Of a stretch of 64,000 nt of DNA, positions 9,307 through 18,575 are shown piece after piece. Both the position numbers and the translations under genes were made by a program. The stretch lies in contig NZ_QFVS01000006.1 of assembly GCF_003143955.1 (NCBI RefSeq), forward strand, positions 33,521 to 97,520, in the 5' to 3' direction. The stretch's first letter is position 1. The number at the start of each line of letters is the position of its first letter. The notes beneath the pieces were generated by a model, which saw nothing but the letters and a program-made list of their open reading frames with translations, did no database searches and had not been told where the DNA came from. Origin of the DNA: Kurthia zopfii. Its GTDB lineage: Bacteria > Bacillota > Bacilli > Bacillales_A > Planococcaceae.

Positions 9307-10137
9307 TTAGTTTTGCTTAGATTCTTTTTCAAGCATTTTTCTAATGGACTTAATTTTTAAATTCACTTCGAAAAACTCAATTTTAAACTGCTCATCGAAA
9401 TTTCCATTTATCGTGCGCTGCAATTGCTCCAGCTTATGTACCATCTCATTCGTTTCATCAAGGTCATATTGAAAAGTAACTGTAGTAATAGGTAACGGGT
9501 ATAAAGTAAAATCGATTTTTTCAATCGATTTTACTATTTTTGATGAATTACATGACTTACTAATACATTGAATAAAATCTTTTTTATGAAAAACATCTAG
9601 ATCTTGATGAAAATCAGGTTGCACAATCGTCGTTTCCCCAATTTTCTCACGTTTTGATGTGAAAATTTCATATCCCTTCATGATTAATCGTTTGAAGAAA
9701 TTTTGTTGCACTTGTACGACGGGGATCGGCATGATGTGCTTACCTTCCGTTCGTCGAATGAATTGCGCCATTTTCATTTGATGGCGTGATCGATAATTCT
9801 CGATATGATGAAATTCATCGATTTTTTCAAAACCAAGTCTTTTCGCAATTAGTTTCGTCATTTTATCAGAAGTTCCAATAATCATTAAATGACCCGGTTG
9901 AAACTCATCAATTGCTTCCTTTACTTCTTGAACATGGTCAGCATCTTGAAAAATAGCTCTCTTAACAGCCTTTATACTGCTTTTTTCAAATTTAGCTGAT
10001 GTACCTGCTTTAATCTCACCATTAATAATGAGTAAACCATCATCAATGATCGCTTCAATATTGTTTTGATGTGCGAATTCAAGTGCAAAAGAGCTTTTCC
10101 CTGTTCCACTTGGTCCACTAAAAGAATAAGTTTTCAT
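9307..10137 (-). CDS. P-loop NTPase of unknown function
   Basis: A 276-residue protein beginning with a Walker A motif, GPSGTGKSS, at about residues 8-16. A segment predicting a nucleotide-binding core (LMIIGTSDKMTK) follows, then a basic region with FFKRLIMKGYE. The last 70 residues look like a separate alpha/beta domain with charged helices. I cannot name the family. The ATG at 10137 was preferred because AAGGGG lies about 8 bases before it. The start lies 20 bases inside the end of the upstream HAD gene, so the two are probably translationally coupled. Confidence 0.75.
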   Translation of the reverse strand: MKTYSFSGPSGTGKSSFALEFAHQNNIEAIIDDGLLIINGEIKAGTSAKFEKSSIKAVKRAIFQDADHVQEVKEAIDEFQPGHLMIIGTSDKMTKLIAKRLGFEKIDEFHHIENYRSRHQMKMAQFIRRTEGKHIMPIPVVQVQQNFFKRLIMKGYEIFTSKREKIGETTIVQPDFHQDLDVFHKKDFIQCISKSCNSSKIVKSIEKIDFTLYPLPITTVTFQYDLDETNEMVHKLEQLQRTINGNFDEQFKIEFFEVNLKIKSIRKMLEKESKQN

Positions 10138-10963
10138 TGTCTTCCCCTTCAAGTACTAATTTTTTCACTGCGTAAGCTACGCCATCTTCATCATTCGTTT
10201 TTGTAATATAGGTTGCCAAGCTTTTAATGTCATCTACAGCATTTCCCATTGCGATTGGGTGGCCGGCATATCTTAACATCGTCATATCATTTAACTGATC
10301 GCCCACTACCATTACAGAGCTGACATCAATGTTTAAGCGATTTACAAGACTTTTCAAAGCTGTTCCTTTATTAGCTGTTTTAGAATTCACTTCCATATTT
10401 TGTTCAAAGGAAGAAGTGACGTTAAAACCTAATGCAACACATTTATCCCAAACTTCTTTTCGCTGTTCTGGTGTTTTAAAGAATAAATTAAACTTATCGA
10501 CGGGTTCATCAAACTCCTGTATAAATGATTTGATTTCAGGCACAGGTGTCCTAGAGCCGCGTAGAAATTCAACATGATTACCACCACCGTACTCGTCAAG
10601 ATGGTCGTAGCAGTATTGATCAATAAATACGCGCCCCAAAGCAAATAGTTCGATACGTAAATCAAATGGTTTCAAAATATCCATTAACTTTCTGACATCA
10701 TCAACAGGTATCGGATTTTCATAAATCATTCGAATATGATGCCGATCCCAAATAATAGCCCCATTAGACGTTATATAATATTTAATATAGGGCATATGTT
10801 CAAATTCTAATGGCAACTCTGCTATCGTCCTACCTGTACAGATTACCACTTCTTTCCCTTTATTCATCGCTTCATTTAAAACATCAATCGTGTTCTTAGT
10901 AATTTTTAAATCTGAAGTTAATAATGTACCATCTAAATCTAGCGCAATTAACTTAATCTCCAT
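10118..10963 (-). CDS. HAD-superfamily (Cof-type) phosphatase
   Basis: A 281-residue Cof-type HAD phosphatase. Motif I is IALDLDGTLLTSD close to the N-terminus, motif II lies near VVICTGR, and motif IV is VVGDQLNDMTML. Enzymes of this class hydrolyse sugar phosphates, nucleotides or pyridoxal phosphate, and the exact substrate cannot be read. The start was set to the ATG at 10963, preceded by GGAG with suitable spacing; the longer frame to 11071 adds a lysine- and asparagine-rich leader that does not look like protein. It overlaps the P-loop gene and has its promoter in the region after the chemotaxis receptor. Confidence 0.85.
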   Translation of the reverse strand: MEIKLIALDLDGTLLTSDLKITKNTIDVLNEAMNKGKEVVICTGRTIAELPLEFEHMPYIKYYITSNGAIIWDRHHIRMIYENPIPVDDVRKLMDILKPFDLRIELFALGRVFIDQYCYDHLDEYGGGNHVEFLRGSRTPVPEIKSFIQEFDEPVDKFNLFFKTPEQRKEVWDKCVALGFNVTSSFEQNMEVNSKTANKGTALKSLVNRLNIDVSSVMVVGDQLNDMTMLRYAGHPIAMGNAVDDIKSLATYITKTNDEDGVAYAVKKLVLEGEDNENLFF

Positions 10964-11071
10964 AAGCATCTCCACTCCAAACAGTTTAACTATTCCTTTT
11001 AGTATAACAATGTTCCTATCTATAGTATTACCTTTTTCAATTAAATTATTCCTTCTATTTTTCAAATACAT

Positions 11072-11106
11072 AAAAAGGCTGAATCATACAAATGTACGAT
11101 TCAACC
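11072..11106 (-). terminator. Intrinsic terminator of the chemotaxis receptor gene
   Basis: A GGTTGAATCGTAC/GTATGATTC-type stem followed on the minus strand by five T residues, 14 bases past the receptor stop. Confidence 0.75.
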
Positions 11107-11119
11107 TCTTCATTAGTTT

Positions 11120-12808
11120 CTAAACTTTGAAAGTCTTCGTTAGTTCATGCAACTGAACAGCCTGAGCTGAAAGTTCCGTCACTACACTATTGATTTCTTG
11201 CAATGTTGCAGATTGCTCTTCCGTTGCCGCAGTAATGCTTTCTGTTGCTACAACAGAGCTACTTGCATGATTGGCAATTTCTGATACTGAAGCCGTTACT
11301 TCTTCCGTACCTGCAGAAAGTTCTTCAGCTGTAGCCGTTACTTCTTCAAGCTGCGTTCTCATTCGTCCAACACTTTCTTCAATATTGCCAAATGTGATTC
11401 CAGCATTTTCGATAATGTAAACACCTTCACTTACATTTTTCATGCCTGATTTTACAGATTTAGCAACGATTTCTGTGTCTTTTTGAATAGTTGAAGTTAA
11501 ATGTACAATTTGGCTTGCTGAATTTTTCGATTGCTCTGCCAGTTTACGAACTTCTTCAGCTACTACCGCAAACCCTTTACCATGCTCACCTGCTCTTGCA
11601 GCTTCAATGGCCGCATTCAATGCTAGTAAATTCGTTTGATCTGTAATGTCTGTAATCATTCTCGACATTTCTTGAATTTGTTTTGTTTGACCACTTAATG
11701 TTTCAATTAATTCATTCGTTTGCGTTGATGATGAAGCAATAACATCCATTTGTGTTTTCGCCACTTTTAAAATATCTCGACCGTTTATTGCTAGATCATC
11801 TGCTTCTTTTGCATAATCAAATAGTTGTTGAGATGATTGTGCAATTCTTTGAACACCTGTAGCAGTTTCTTGCATTGCTTCAGCACTATCATTCGCATTT
11901 GCTGCGCTATCATTTGCCGCAACAACTGTTAATTCAACTTGGGAAGAAATATCTTCTGCAGCTCGTGATACTTCCGAAGTACTTGCAGACAATTCCTCAA
12001 TTGAAGCTGTAAGTTGCTCCGCATTTTTAGAAATCGAATAGACGAGATCTTTTGTTTTTAGTTTCATATCATTTAATGAATCTGCTAAATCACTAATTTC
12101 ATCTTTTGATTTTACTTCCACATTCGGAATTGAATAATCGCCTTTTGCAATTTCTTTCATTGAATTCACGACATGTAGAATCGGTTTTACAATGAATTTC
12201 TGAACATAAATGATAAATAAAATGGCTACTAATGCACTAATAGCGCCTAAAATAACCGTTAATAATTTGGCGAATTTAGCCGTGGAATCTAGTTTTTCAT
12301 TTGCAGCATTTAAACTTTGGATTTCTGCCATGGCAATTTTATTACCATATCCTAAAATGGTTGTATTAATTCTTTTAGCATCATTTAAATAGGGAATAAT
12401 ACTGGCATTATCCTTATTGCTTTGCACTGCTGCGATTAGTTGATCCGATACTGTAATAAATGATTCATTTTCTTTTACGATTTCATTTACTGAACTTTGT
12501 AAAGCAGCATCGTCTTTTGCAGCATTTTTTAAAGTATTGATTTTAGTTTCAAGATCATTTCTTCCACCATCTAAAGCTAGTTTGGCAGTTTCAGATTTTA
12601 ATAGTACATAATCTCTTAATTGAACACCTTGCAAAGCTAATGTGTAATTTACATCATTTGCTAACTGTACATTGATATAACTTTTCTGAACATCATTTTT
12701 GAATGTTGTTTGAACTGCATTTAAACGATTATATGTAAAAACAATGATAATGATTGTTAATACAAGCATTGTAATAAAACCAATGCTCATTTTTTTCTGA
12801 ATAGACAA
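11120..12808 (-). CDS. Methyl-accepting chemotaxis protein
   Basis: A 562-residue receptor that relays ligand signals to CheA/CheW and flagellar motors. An N-terminal membrane helix spans about residues 9-29, followed by an extracytoplasmic four-helix-bundle sensor without a recognisable ligand site. A second helix (about 182-204), a HAMP linker, and a long coiled-coil signalling domain follow. The conserved hairpin tip includes [19 protein letters not shown] and [16 protein letters not shown]. The start is TTG at 12808, with GGAGG seven bases upstream. No other chemotaxis or flagellar gene is nearby. There is no C-terminal pentapeptide tether. Confidence 0.95.
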   Translation of the reverse strand: MSIQKKMSIGFITMLVLTIIIIVFTYNRLNAVQTTFKNDVQKSYINVQLANDVNYTLALQGVQLRDYVLLKSETAKLALDGGRNDLETKINTLKNAAKDDAALQSSVNEIVKENESFITVSDQLIAAVQSNKDNASIIPYLNDAKRINTTILGYGNKIAMAEIQSLNAANEKLDSTAKFAKLLTVILGAISALVAILFIIYVQKFIVKPILHVVNSMKEIAKGDYSIPNVEVKSKDEISDLADSLNDMKLKTKDLVYSISKNAEQLTASIEELSASTSEVSRAAEDISSQVELTVVAANDSAANANDSAEAMQETATGVQRIAQSSQQLFDYAKEADDLAINGRDILKVAKTQMDVIASSSTQTNELIETLSGQTKQIQEMSRMITDITDQTNLLALNAAIEAARAGEHGKGFAVVAEEVRKLAEQSKNSASQIVHLTSTIQKDTEIVAKSVKSGMKNVSEGVYIIENAGITFGNIEESVGRMRTQLEEVTATAEELSAGTEEVTASVSEIANHASSSVVATESITAATEEQSATLQEINSVVTELSAQAVQLHELTKTFKV

Positions 12809-12902
12809 TTTTGTACCTCCATTAGTTATTTATAACTGTTATTTTAGCATAAAAATAAGACTTATTACACACTACTATTTAACTATTTATTCACAAAATA
12901 AA

Positions 12903-12940
12903 AAACAGAGATCTTTTAGCATTAAACTAAATTCCCTGTT
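12903..12940 (-). terminator. Probable intrinsic terminator
   Basis: An AACAG/CTGTT stem with an inner TTTAG/CTAAA helix, followed on the minus strand by T residues, just after the 75-residue protein gene. Confidence 0.55.
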
Positions 12941-12955
12941 TTTTATTAATTTTTT

Positions 12956-13183
12956 CTATTCTTCAAAAAAACCTGTCTTAATTTTCTTATCCAGATAATC
13001 CAATAATTGCCTGATTTCATCGTGTTTAAGCGGGCTTTTATTTTCATTTACAAAATCCCCATAAATCGCCGAATCCACAATTCTCAATAATTCTTGATAA
13101 CTATTGTTTTCACATTCAACTGTAACTTGCACAAAAAGCGTTTGCGTACCATTCCATGAAAAATCATTAATTCTAATAATCAT
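12956..13183 (-). CDS. Small conserved-looking protein of unknown function
   Basis: A 75-residue acidic protein with no membrane segment or signal peptide. It resembles no family I can name. Its ATG overlaps the stop of the upstream membrane-protein gene as ATGA, so the two form a coupled pair. An AAGGGTAAAAATC string is the only ribosome-binding-like sequence, rather far upstream. Gene status rests on the overlap and protein-like composition. Confidence 0.65.
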   Translation of the reverse strand: MIIRINDFSWNGTQTLFVQVTVECENNSYQELLRIVDSAIYGDFVNENKSPLKHDEIRQLLDYLDKKIKTGFFEE

Positions 13184-13590
13184 TTTTGATTTTTACCCTT
13201 TAAACGATCCTGTTGTTTTTTTATTTCTTCTTCTTTTGCTTTTTCTTGCTGCACTCGTTTCCACTGCATTCGCAATTGGAAAACAGTTAATACTGCAATA
13301 ATAATGAAGAATGGCTGTGTTAGCGATAATCCAATTTCTGATTTCCCGCCTAACAACGGTAATACGAGTGTCATTACAACAATAAATGTAATCACACGAA
13401 GTTGTAGCCAGAAGTTCTGCTCCAAATTCAATTTTTTAGTCGGTGCAAAACAAATGATAATCCCTATGATAAACAGTGTAATTAACAATGCTTTCGGAAT
13501 GATCGTCCATACGCTCCAATGACTAAAGAAATCCATGCAAAGCATGACCACAACTAATATGTATGCTAATAATTCTCTAAATAACTTCAA
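13180..13590 (-). CDS. Membrane protein of unknown function
   Basis: A 136-residue protein with four predicted membrane helices (about residues 5-22, 28-48, 63-80 and 88-106). A highly charged C-terminal tail of lysine, glutamate and glutamine probably forms a cytoplasmic helix. The TTG start at 13590 is supported by AGGAGGAG six bases upstream. First gene of a two-gene operon with the 75-residue protein. Family not recognised. Confidence 0.7.
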   Translation of the reverse strand: MKLFRELLAYILVVVMLCMDFFSHWSVWTIIPKALLITLFIIGIIICFAPTKKLNLEQNFWLQLRVITFIVVMTLVLPLLGGKSEIGLSLTQPFFIIIAVLTVFQLRMQWKRVQQEKAKEEEIKKQQDRLKGKNQK

Positions 13591-13710
13591 TTTCTCTCCT
13601 CCTCAAACCCTCTCATAGCATAGCATGAACCATTAATTCTAGCTACCAAAAATATCGTATATTTAAAAGAGAAATTACAGCTTTTACATGTAGCTAGTCG
13701 AACAAAAAAA

Positions 13711-13743
13711 GCCCGAAACACAGCTTTCACTATGTTTCAGACT
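13711..13743 (-). terminator. Intrinsic terminator
   Basis: A TGAAACA/TGTTTCG stem flanked by GTC/GGC, followed on the minus strand by seven T residues, just past the stop at 13759. Confidence 0.75.
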
Positions 13744-13758
13744 TTCGATTATAGAATA

Positions 13759-14241
13759 TTACTTAATAGCAGTAATGTCTTTTAATTCTTTTAAGATTTC
13801 AGGTGAGTCTTTTAGGATTCTTTGAGGTGTAGACATCTCATCTACACCTTTATGTGTGTAGTATACAGCACCTTTTTCAGTAATGAAAAATGCATATGGG
13901 AAAGGTTTTTTAAGATCGCGTTCTTTTTTGTTTTCAAAATAGAAGAAATACGATTTTACGCCTTTCATTTCTTTTTCAGTATCACCAATAGTGATTTGTT
14001 TCGTATTTTGACCATCAATTGCATCTAATACTTTTTGCATTTTGGCTTGATCCTTAATAGTAACGCGCTCTTTTTTAACTTCTTTATTGTTTTCAATCGT
14101 TTGAATTTCTAAAGAAATAAAATTACTCGCTTTTGGAACTTCCATAACTTTTTCTTTGTTACCAGAGAAAATGATATAAGCTACACTAGCAACTAGTACG
14201 ACGATTACAGCGATCGGAATAAATTTTTTAATGAGAAACAC
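13759..14241 (-). CDS. Membrane-anchored extracytoplasmic protein, unknown function
   Basis: A protein of about 160 residues with an N-terminal membrane helix (about residues 6-25) and a lysine/glutamate-rich outer domain. The domain ends in a segment, YAFFITEKGAVYYTHKG, that suggests a beta-sheet fold. No lipobox or family match. The start is odd: the GTG at 14241 has the only Shine-Dalgarno-like AGGAAG directly abutting it, which is too close, whereas an ATT codon at 14232 lies 8 bases after AGGAAG. An AUU start, as in infC, is therefore possible. Confidence 0.65.
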   Translation of the reverse strand: MFLIKKFIPIAVIVVLVASVAYIIFSGNKEKVMEVPKASNFISLEIQTIENNKEVKKERVTIKDQAKMQKVLDAIDGQNTKQITIGDTEKEMKGVKSYFFYFENKKERDLKKPFPYAFFITEKGAVYYTHKGVDEMSTPQRILKDSPEILKELKDITAIK

Positions 14242-14359
14242 TTCCTATTACATTATTTACTATCAATTCTCTTTAATTATAGACTACATATTCAAAAGAT
14301 GCATGACGTAAAGTTTGATTTTATTGACGTAAAACAAAAAATTCATGTTTTCGTCATAA

Positions 14360-14881
14360 TTATGCCCCAATAAATAACACTGCTTGAGCGATTGACAAAA
14401 GAAGTGCTGGGTTTTTAATTGGGCAATCTTCTTCTACTTCAAACTTTGCGATAAAAACATTACGCGTATCATCAAATGATGTATGCCATTTCGCGACAAC
14501 TTCTTCATTGTATGTGAATGTTGAACCCAACTCGCGATCCATATCAACCCGTAACATCGTTTCTCCATTTGAGATTACAACTTCCGGTATTAAAGCTTTC
14601 CACCCTGTGTACGCAATGCGATAAATAGGGGCGCCGTCTTCTTTTGCTTCAAAGAAGATTTTACCTTTTCGCTGAATCTTCTTACACACAGCTTTAGGGA
14701 ATCCATCGATTTCACTTTCAATCTTCACAAAATACTTATAGTCCAATGTTGAATCTATGACACGCTTAATCGGGTTACTATAAACGCGTTTAACCGTACC
14801 AATCGATTCCCCTTCTAATTCAACTAACAACGGTTCAGTATGTTGTAAAACTGCTGGTACTTCATAGTTATATATTTTCAT
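14360..14881 (-). CDS. Tubby C-terminal-domain-like protein
   Basis: A 173-residue soluble protein, beta-rich by composition, with segments such as GTVKRVYSNPIKR and IAYTGWKALIPEVVI. It ends with a short hydrophobic helix (LLLSIAQAVLFI). The pattern resembles the tubby-like/LURP-one beta-barrel proteins annotated in Bacillus (YxjI relatives), but this is a tentative fold call without a decisive motif. It stands alone, with a weak GTAGG ribosome site. No regulatory element is evident. Confidence 0.55.
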   Translation of the reverse strand: MKIYNYEVPAVLQHTEPLLVELEGESIGTVKRVYSNPIKRVIDSTLDYKYFVKIESEIDGFPKAVCKKIQRKGKIFFEAKEDGAPIYRIAYTGWKALIPEVVISNGETMLRVDMDRELGSTFTYNEEVVAKWHTSFDDTRNVFIAKFEVEEDCPIKNPALLLSIAQAVLFIGA

Positions 14882-14982
14882 AATGCCTACAGAATCGTAG
14901 TTACACCTCCGCTTACTTCATACTTTTACAGTAATTCAACTAATGTTGAAAATCAAACATATACTACTAGATTTCATAAAAA

Positions 14983-15011
14983 AACAAAACCAGACCGAAG
15001 TTGGTTTTGTT
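14983..15011 (-). terminator. Intrinsic terminator of the CoxG-like gene
   Basis: An AACAAAACCA/TGGTTTTGTT stem around a CTTCGG-like loop, followed by seven T residues on the minus strand. Confidence 0.85.
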
Positions 15012-15019
15012 TCATTCAT

Positions 15020-15466
15020 TTATGCATTTACAGTTTGAATTTTGTTCGCAACACGATTCGTTAACATTGTAGTTGCTTTCGGTAGCACTGCTGAGAATAC
15101 TGGATTTAGAACTGCAGCAGCAAGACCACCCGCTTTAATTTCTAAATTACCTGTCATTTTTGTTTCAGAATCAGAAATAGGATCCGCTTCAAATGAACCT
15201 GCACCTTTAAATTTATCCGAAATACCAGTAAGTTCAAACGAAATTTTCGTTGGTTCTTCCCAACCCGTAATATCAATTTGTACTTCTACTTCTTTTTTCA
15301 GTACGCCAACATTTCCTGCGAATTTCCAAGTAGATTGCTTGTCGTTAATAATTGTATGCTCTCTATAACCTGGTACTAATTTCGCCCATTTTTCCATATC
15401 GCTTACGAAATTCCATACTTCAGCTTGAGATGCTTTTACTGTTGTTGAATGTGATGAACTTGCCAT
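15020..15466 (-). CDS. SRPBCC (CoxG-like) lipid/ligand-binding protein
   Basis: A 148-residue START-like protein of the CoxG (carbon monoxide dehydrogenase subunit G) group. Typical segments are VWNFVSDMEKWAKLVPGY near the N-terminus, GKF/GSFEADP in the middle, and a C-terminal helix after GGLAAAVLNPV. The fold forms a hydrophobic cavity; many Bacillus members occur without any CO dehydrogenase, as here, so the role is unknown. GTAGGAAC precedes the ATG. Single gene, upstream of nothing related. Confidence 0.8.
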   Translation of the reverse strand: MASSSHSTTVKASQAEVWNFVSDMEKWAKLVPGYREHTIINDKQSTWKFAGNVGVLKKEVEVQIDITGWEEPTKISFELTGISDKFKGAGSFEADPISDSETKMTGNLEIKAGGLAAAVLNPVFSAVLPKATTMLTNRVANKIQTVNA

Positions 15467-15543
15467 TTTAGTTCCTACTTTCTAATTATGTAATTAGTTT
15501 CAACAATATTATATCAGTAATGTATTCTGTATAACAGTGAAAA

Positions 15544-16791
15544 CTATTTACGTATTTGCCCCGAACCGTTGATGACATATTTTGTTGACGAAAGAGCTTC
15601 CAATCCCATTGGTCCTCTTGCGTGAAGCTTCTGCGTACTAATGCCAATTTCTGCGCTATATCCGAATTCAAAACCATCAGTAAAACGAGTCGAAGCATTG
15701 TGATAAACTGCAGCTGCATCTACTTTTGTTTGAAAAATTTGTGCATTATTCTCATCTTTGGTAATGATCGCTTCCGAATGATTTGTACCATACTTATTAA
15801 TATGTTCAATTGAATCGCTCAAATCTTGAACCAACTTCACACTCAAAGTCATCGCTAAATATTCAGTTGCCCAATCTTCTACTGTAGCAACTTGCAATTC
15901 AGGAAAAGCTTGAGAAATTTCATCATCAACAATCAATTGTATACCTTCCCCTATTAAATAAGGAATGAATTGAGTACCATATTTTTCATACCAATTTGAG
16001 TGGATGAGTAAGCTTTCTGTAGCATTACAAACTGAAGTTCTTTGTGTTTTGGCATTTTTCACGATATTTTTCGCCATGACTAAATCAGCGCTTTCATCAA
16101 TGAAAATATGGCAATTCCCTGCTCCCGTTTCTAAAACAGGCACTGTCGCATTCGCCACAACTGTATCAATAAGCGCTTTACTTCCTCTAGGTATTAGAAC
16201 GTCTAAATATTCCTTAAGGACAAATAGTTCACTCGCTGTTTCGCGGCTTGTATCTTCAATTAATTGCACGGCTTCTGGGGGAATCGTCGTCGTTCGCAAT
16301 GCTTTTTGAATTGATTTCACGAGAACACTGTTAGAGTATTTAGCACTTGAACTTCCTCTTAAAATAACCGCATTTCCCGTTTTCAAAGTTAGCGAAGCCG
16401 CATCAACCGTCACATTTGGTCTTGCTTCATATATTATGCCAATTACACCTAATGGCACTCTTTTTTTAATAATTTCTAAGCCATTTTCTTTTTGAATAAC
16501 GTCCAATTTCTCACCAATTGGATCATTTAATTCAATTAAATCTAAAACTGCATGATGAATTGTCTTCAATCTTTGTGAATCCAATTTAATGCGATCTAAT
16601 ACGGATGAATCTAGCCCTTTTTCCATTCCAAGTTGAAGATCTTTGGCATTTTCCGCAAGAATGTCCTTCTCATCTTCTAATAATTGATGCGCAATCGCGA
16701 ATAACGCTTTGTTTTTTTCGTCTGTCGTTTTAGAAATTAGCTGGTAACTTATTTCCTTCGCTTTTTTTGCTTTAATTAATACTTCTGACAT
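15544..16791 (-). CDS. proA: Glutamate-5-semialdehyde dehydrogenase (gamma-glutamyl phosphate reductase)
   Basis: Second enzyme of proline synthesis: it reduces gamma-glutamyl phosphate to glutamate-5-semialdehyde with NADPH. The 415-residue protein spans the ALDH-like fold. The catalytic cysteine is in [14 protein letters not shown], the region [14 protein letters not shown] is typical of ProA, and the C-terminal [13 protein letters not shown] is the family end. GGAGGG precedes the ATG, 11 bases after the proB stop. It is controlled with proB by the upstream proline T-box. Confidence 0.97.
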   Translation of the reverse strand: MSEVLIKAKKAKEISYQLISKTTDEKNKALFAIAHQLLEDEKDILAENAKDLQLGMEKGLDSSVLDRIKLDSQRLKTIHHAVLDLIELNDPIGEKLDVIQKENGLEIIKKRVPLGVIGIIYEARPNVTVDAASLTLKTGNAVILRGSSSAKYSNSVLVKSIQKALRTTTIPPEAVQLIEDTSRETASELFVLKEYLDVLIPRGSKALIDTVVANATVPVLETGAGNCHIFIDESADLVMAKNIVKNAKTQRTSVCNATESLLIHSNWYEKYGTQFIPYLIGEGIQLIVDDEISQAFPELQVATVEDWATEYLAMTLSVKLVQDLSDSIEHINKYGTNHSEAIITKDENNAQIFQTKVDAAAVYHNASTRFTDGFEFGYSAEIGISTQKLHARGPMGLEALSSTKYVINGSGQIRK

Positions 16792-16802
16792 AATATTCCC
16801 TC

Positions 16803-17891
16803 CTAAGTAATTGATACGAATCGATCTCTATGAACTACAACTGTATGATTATTTATTTCATCAGTTCTTTTACCCATGCATTTCTTCAATTCATCCGAGT
16901 TATAACGTACTTCACCTTTACCGATTAATCTTCTTTCACGGTAAATATCTACTACGTCACCTTCAATGAAATCACCTGTAATTAAATAAACACCTGCTGG
17001 TAATAGGCTTTTGCCATTATTTAAAATCGCATTTTCAGCACCTTCGTCAATATAGATTGAGCCATTTGTTTCTGAAAAAAGTGAAATCCATTGTTTTTGA
17101 GATGAAATCTGTTGAGGATTTTCTTTCGCAATATATGTCCCATCTCCATCACCATTCAAGATTTCAAGTAGTTTACTTTCTGAATCACCTGTACCAATAA
17201 ATACATTTACGCCAAGTTCAAAGGCAGTTTTTGCTGCAAGTAATTTAGATTGCATACCACCTGTGCCTACTTTTGACCCTTCTGAAGTTGCAAAACTCAA
17301 TAATTCATCTGTAATACAGTCAAGGTGATCAAAACGTTTAGCAGATGGCTCTACATTCGGGTTTGCATCGTATAGACCGTTAATATCCGTTAATATGATT
17401 AATTGCTCTGCATGGACTAAACCGCTAACTAAAGCCGATAGTTGATCGTTATCGCCGAAAGTTAATTCTTTGATTGAAACTGTGTCATTTTCATTTATGA
17501 TTGGCAATACATTACGCTCTAACAATTCTTCAATTGTATCTTGTGCATTTTGGTAGCTCGTTTTATTCTGAAAATCTTGTCTTGTCAGTAATAATTGAGC
17601 AGCTACATAGCCATCTGATTCAAGCGCTTCCGTGTAAGCTTGAATTAATAAACTTTGGCCAACTGCCGCTGCTGCTTGTCTTCCTTTAAGCGTAATCGGT
17701 TTTTGACTATAGCCCATTTTTTTAAAACCGCAAGCTACTGCACCCGAAGATACGAGAATGACCTCGTAATTCCGTTGTTTTAAGTGGACGATTGCCGAAA
17801 CATGTTGGCGTAATTTTGAAAAATCAATTTCTCCATTTGTTTTCGTTAAACTACTACTTCCGATTTTTACAACTACTCTTTTTTGATCCAT
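16803..17891 (-). CDS. proB: Glutamate 5-kinase
   Basis: First enzyme of proline synthesis, phosphorylating glutamate. The 362-residue protein has the amino-acid kinase domain (KIGSSSLTK at the start, [41 protein letters not shown]) and a C-terminal PUA domain from about residue 275. The ATG at 17891 is chosen because GGAGG lies 5-6 bases upstream and the phosphate-binding loop begins immediately; an earlier in-frame start at 17924 lies inside the T-box terminator. Operon with proA. Long (ProB-PUA) architecture is standard for feedback-inhibited enzymes. Confidence 0.97.
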   Translation of the reverse strand: MDQKRVVVKIGSSSLTKTNGEIDFSKLRQHVSAIVHLKQRNYEVILVSSGAVACGFKKMGYSQKPITLKGRQAAAAVGQSLLIQAYTEALESDGYVAAQLLLTRQDFQNKTSYQNAQDTIEELLERNVLPIINENDTVSIKELTFGDNDQLSALVSGLVHAEQLIILTDINGLYDANPNVEPSAKRFDHLDCITDELLSFATSEGSKVGTGGMQSKLLAAKTAFELGVNVFIGTGDSESKLLEILNGDGDGTYIAKENPQQISSQKQWISLFSETNGSIYIDEGAENAILNNGKSLLPAGVYLITGDFIEGDVVDIYRERRLIGKGEVRYNSDELKKCMGKRTDEINNHTVVVHRDRFVSIT

Positions 17892-17905
17892 AATTTCCTC
17901 CATAG

Positions 17906-18143
17906 AAAAAGCCCTTCCATCCATATTTAAGGACGAAAAGGGCTAATTCGCGGTACCACCTTAGTTGAATAGATGATTCATCTATTCCTCTCAATTCCCG
18001 TAACGCTGGAACGACGCCTATGTTTGCATAGGAGCTAAGAAGTAGGTTCTGTTAGGCGTGGATTATTCTCCCTTTCAGCCGGTGGAGAGAACTTTCTTTG
18101 ATCCCGTTGCTAACATACTATTCTTCTTTACGCTAATATATTA
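17906..18143 (-). promoter_or_regulatory. Proline T-box riboswitch of proBA
   Basis: Leader RNA that senses uncharged tRNA-Pro. The universal T-box core GGTGGTACCGCG is at 17949-17960. Stem I is closed by AAGAAG/CTTCTT with a GTTAG/CTAAC helix above the specifier loop. The loop reads AGAA-CCT-A, giving a CCU proline specifier at 18044-18046. The intrinsic terminator is the AGCCCTT/AAGGGCT hairpin with T-run at 17906-17944. When tRNA-Pro is uncharged, the antiterminator forms and proBA is transcribed. The element starts just after the promoter at 18150-18178. Confidence 0.95.
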
Positions 18144-18149
18144 AAGTAT

Positions 18150-18178
18150 ATTATTCATGATTATGCACTATTTGTCAA
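18150..18178 (-). promoter_or_regulatory. Promoter of the proBA T-box leader
   Basis: SigA-type promoter: TTGACA at 18173-18178, a 17-base spacer, and AATAAT at 18150-18155. Transcription would start near 18143. Confidence 0.8.
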
Positions 18179-18221
18179 TGCAATTACATTTCTATAGCAA
18201 TACTATGCATATTATCGATAA

Positions 18222-18490
18222 AATTGGACGAGGGGGCTACGCAATTAAGCGCAACCCCCTCTACTATATATGACATGCTAATTGTTATAATTATAAATAT
18301 TTCAACCCGATCATCCGGGGAATTAAATCGATTTTACACGCCGCGGTAAAATTGCAAAGTTATTCTCTAACCTAAGCAACGTAAACCCTACCTGCTTTTA
18401 CGTCCTTGTGACCCTATAGTCACGCCAGTGTGAATAAGTATTTTCAAAAACAATTATGAATTGCCAATTTTTTCAATTAGCATCGTCAGA
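18222..18490 (-). ncRNA. Stand-alone structured RNA, family not recognised
   Basis: A transcription unit of about 270 nt with its own promoter and terminator and no open reading frame of note. The ends of the core (18474-18488 and 18271-18284) form a 14-bp stem with one bulged G, enclosing about 218 nt. Inside I find hairpins at 18408-18423 (GTGAC/GTCAC), 18380-18402 (CGTAAA/TTTACG), 18331-18352 (ATTTTAC/GTAAAAT) and 18301-18322 (CCCG/CGGG), plus a TTATTC/GAATAA helix (18432-18437 with 18360-18365) enclosing the first two. I compared it by eye with T-box, FMN, SAM, lysine, c-di-GMP, c-di-AMP, ZTP, glmS, 6S, SRP, tmRNA and RNase P consensus strings and found no match. It lies between the SH3-protein gene and the proBA leader. 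Confidence 0.65.
18230..18261 (-). terminator. Strong terminator-like hairpin of the structured RNA
   Basis: A 13-bp GC-rich stem, GAGGGGG with CCCCCTC extended by six more pairs, around a TTAATT loop. The T-tract is imperfect (GTCCAATTTT), so it may end transcription less sharply than typical hairpins here. Confidence 0.7.
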
Positions 18491-18496
18491 AATACT

Positions 18497-18525
18497 ATTA
18501 TCTCATAAATATAATTGTAAGTCAA
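18497..18525 (-). promoter_or_regulatory. Promoter of the structured RNA
   Basis: Near-consensus SigA promoter: TTGACT at 18520-18525, a 17-base spacer, and GATAAT at 18497-18502. Predicted start is about 18490, two bases before the closing stem of the RNA. Confidence 0.8.
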
Positions 18526-18575
18526 TAATTATTATTACTGTTCTTGTTTTGAATCACATAGACTAGCGAGGTGTA

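Noticed and set aside
15486..15719. Minus-strand 77-codon frame at the proA end
   Set aside because: It overlaps the 3' part of proA in another frame and has no supporting features.
18301..18440. Possible c-di-GMP or c-di-AMP riboswitch
   Set aside because: A few short strings resemble those consensus sequences, but the order and the required conserved segments do not fit, and the element ends in its own terminator, not before a gene.
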